DNA from: Amborella trichopoda
Lineage: Eukaryota > Streptophyta > Magnoliopsida > Amborellales > Amborellaceae
NCBI RefSeq assembly: GCF_000471905.2
Contig: NW_006499912.1
Coordinates: 5,529,180-5,593,179 of the forward strand
Length of the DNA: 64,000 nt
Reading direction: 5' to 3'
In this document: piece by piece, positions 62,142 through 64,000 of the stretch
Numbering within the stretch: position 1 is the first letter of the stretch
How the letters are laid out: each line of letters begins with the position of its first letter
The notes under the pieces: generated by a model
The model's input: only the letters and a program-made list of their open reading frames with translations
Database searches by the model: none
Told to the model about the DNA's origin: nothing
Made by a program: the position numbers and the translations under genes

Positions 62142-62665
62142 TTTAGCCATAGTTACCAAGATCGCTTCGGAATCTTGCTCCGATATTCTCGAGCTGGGAT
62201 CTCGCTCGGAATCCATTTAATTTTTTTTGGGATCTCGCTCCAGTTTTTAAGATTCTCGATCTTATTAACATTGGAGCTCGCTCCCTCTACTTCAGGGATC
62301 TCGCTTCCTCTAATTCAGGATCTCGCTCCCATTCACAACAAATCTCACTCCCGCGATAGCATGGATCTCGATCCCATACACAAAGGATTTCGCTCTTTTT
62401 ACTACACGGATCTCGCTCCCATTGTCTCACGGAACGCGTTCCGTAACATTGTAGATGTGGTTTCTGAACAAATTAGATCCCCGCTCCCAAACTTTTAAGA
62501 TCGCAATCCTGACTTCTTGGAACTAGAGCCTAACCTAATAAGGTTGTGACCCCAATCCTATAATCTATGGAGCTCGCTCACGAAGAAAGTGGATCCCGAT
62601 CCCGAAAGTATAAGGTTCTCGATTTATGAAATGCTAGATTGCGATCGTTTGGAACTCGAACGTTG
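62142..62665. repeat. inverted element with GGATCTCGCTCCC repeats (hAT-like architecture)
   Basis: GGATCTCGCTCCC, GGGATCTCGCTTCC, GGAGCTCGCTC and CGATCCCGAT variants recur more than ten times. The left end GTTACCAAGATCGCTTCGGAA pairs loosely with the reverse complement of the right end, GTTCCAAACGATCGCAATC. It starts exactly where homology between the two PS2-type segments stops. An open frame at 62097-62498 is just this repeat and not a gene. Confidence 0.5.
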
Positions 62666-62673
62666 ACTCCATG

Positions 62674-63399
62674 TCTATTTATTCGTTCATTGTAGTTGGT
62701 GATTCATACCTGCAATGGGCATGTAATTGTGCCTATAGTAATTCCAAAAAAAAAGGCGTAATTTTGTATAGGGTGTAGTTTCCATAAGGTTACAAATTAC
62801 AACCTTAAACAATCCATTTAAGTTGCACCTCTAAATTTTATTATAATATGGAATTTTGGTGATTTTTTTTTTTTTAAGATTATCTAAAATCTATTTTTAT
62901 TTTCAATTATAAAATTTTAAACTCCAAAAATGGGTAAAATCAAGAAGATCCCTAAGCCTATGTAAATCTTGAAAATGGACGGTCTAGATAATGTGTTGCA
63001 AGATTCAAACTTTTTCGTACAATTGAGGGTGTTACTTCTATTTATTTGTTCAGTGTAGTTGGTGATTCATGCCAGCAATGGGCATTTAATTTTTCCTATA
63101 GTAATTCCAAAACCAAAAAGGCTTAATTTTGTATAGGGTGCGGTTTCTATAAGGTTACAAATAACAACCTTAAACAATTTAATTAAGATGCCCCTCTAAA
63201 TTTTATCATAATATGAAATTTTGGTGTAATTTTTTTTTAAGATTATCTCAAATCTATTTAAATTTTCAATTATAAAATTTTAAACTCCAAAAATGGTTAA
63301 AATCAAGTAGATCCCTAAGCCTATGTAAATCTTGAAAATGGACGGTCTAGATAATGTGTTCCAAGATTTAATTTTTTTCGTACAATTGAGGGTGTTGCT
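62674..63399 (+). repeat. 363-bp tandem duplication, each unit carrying an AAGGTT..AACCTT-family MITE
   Basis: Unit 1 (62674-63036) and unit 2 (63037-63399) match along their full length (TGTAGTTGGTGATTCAT, TATAGTAATTCCAAAA, ATAAGGTTACAAAT, AAAATGGACGGTCTAGATAA, CGTACAATTGAGGGTGTT). The MITE core in both is a diverged member of the family at 23711 and 55608. The duplicated junctions include non-MITE flank, so this is a local tandem event and not two insertions. Confidence 0.75.
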
Positions 63400-64000
63400 A
63401 GATTCATTAAATACTTCCCTAAAGATTAATAGTCTAGCAACAGATTTTTCAATCAAAAAAAATTGTGGTACATAAGATAGTGCACTTCACAAACAAAAAT
63501 TAAAGGTTTTTCTTAGAGATAGAAAGACTCAAATATACAGAGTGAAAGAGACAATGCTTAGAAAGACTCGGTCTATCTGAGTTTTGTCTTCTTCAGCCTC
63601 TATATCTAGGTACAAGTTTTGATGTACTAAAAATTGTAATATTCTCGGATGCCAAGATAAAAAGATAGAAGGTAAGAACCGTTTGGAAGGATAGCCTCAT
63701 GAAGTTTTTTAGTTCATTAAAAAAGGGGTGAGGTTCGTATAACGTGCCGACCTTATACTACAGATGTAAGGTGTGCCTCAAAAGAGAAAGATTGTCTATA
63801 TGGGTTATCCGGGTGATAACTGCCAGCCCATTTTCTCAAGATGTGGATGTGGATCCTACGGCCATAAGGTGGGGTTGCCTACACTTGGGTAGGAGAGGGT
63901 CTCATAGGATCATTACTTATTAAAAATAGTTTGCAAAAATAAGAAGAAAACAAACACAAAAGCATAAGCAACTCAATCTGTCAACAAAATAAATTAGAAT
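63400..64000. other. end of window, no gene recognised
   Basis: AT-rich, apart from a moderately GC-rich stretch at 63720-63910. No coding domain seen. Confidence 0.4.

Noticed and set aside
62097-62498. A 133-codon + strand frame
   Set aside because: It is composed of the repeated GGATCTCGCTCCC word of the inverted element. No protein family is recognisable.
1-64000. tRNA, rRNA or snoRNA genes and CRISPR arrays
   Set aside because: No tRNA A/B-box pairs with a cloverleaf, no rRNA text and no spaced direct-repeat arrays were recognised by eye. A tRNA or covariance-model scan would settle the RNA genes.

Overview
This is a stretch of nuclear DNA from a flowering plant. It is AT-rich, and its genes are interrupted by introns and crowded by transposable elements. 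There is no bacterial signal: no operons and no CRISPR. Three host genes can be supported, all on the + strand, and they fill only a small part of the window. The rest is repeats, one assembly gap (15882-16825) and stretches in which I see nothing. The long introns loaded with transposon remnants and the abundant LTR fossils suggest a large-genome, probably woody, plant. The species cannot be fixed from the sequence alone.

Layout. 1-1718: upstream sequence or intron carrying a GC-rich inverted element. 1719-5348: the 3' nine coding exons of an NDRG-family gene (NDL / pollen SF21 type); its 5' exons lie outside the window. One intron holds a clear hAT-type MITE with a near-perfect 8-bp target duplication. 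6.8-13.1 kb: a solo Copia-type LTR nested in an older LTR, a short membrane-protein ORF, the 3' end of a LINE, a Copia gag/protease fossil, and a second solo LTR of the same family in the opposite direction. 13.4-24.1 kb: unclassified repeats, the gap and several MITE families. 25.2-29.9 kb: a complete four-exon HAD phosphatase gene of the PS2/PECP1 type (copy A). 31.8-54.6 kb: a Ty3/Gypsy fossil with a second, related 13.4-kb Gypsy fossil inserted inside it. 56.2-61.1 kb: a second PS2-type gene (copy B) with the same four-exon structure. 62.1-63.4 kb: another GC-rich inverted element and a tandemly duplicated MITE.

The main biological story is the PS2-type pair. The two copies share exons, splice phases, much intron sequence, the TATA region and the 3' flank, so they arose from a segmental duplication of at least about 5 kb. 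The nested Gypsy fossils now lie between them. Copy A has two perfect P1BS motifs (GNATATNC, the PHR1 phosphate-starvation site) upstream of its TATA box. In copy B the proximal site has lost its first G, and the distal site lies outside the duplicated segment. Copy B also ends early at an in-frame stop after the catalytic core, and it has gained a near-perfect foldback element about 470 bp long in intron 3 that copy A lacks. This is a good candidate case of regulatory divergence after duplication. I found no convincing undescribed multi-gene system in the window.
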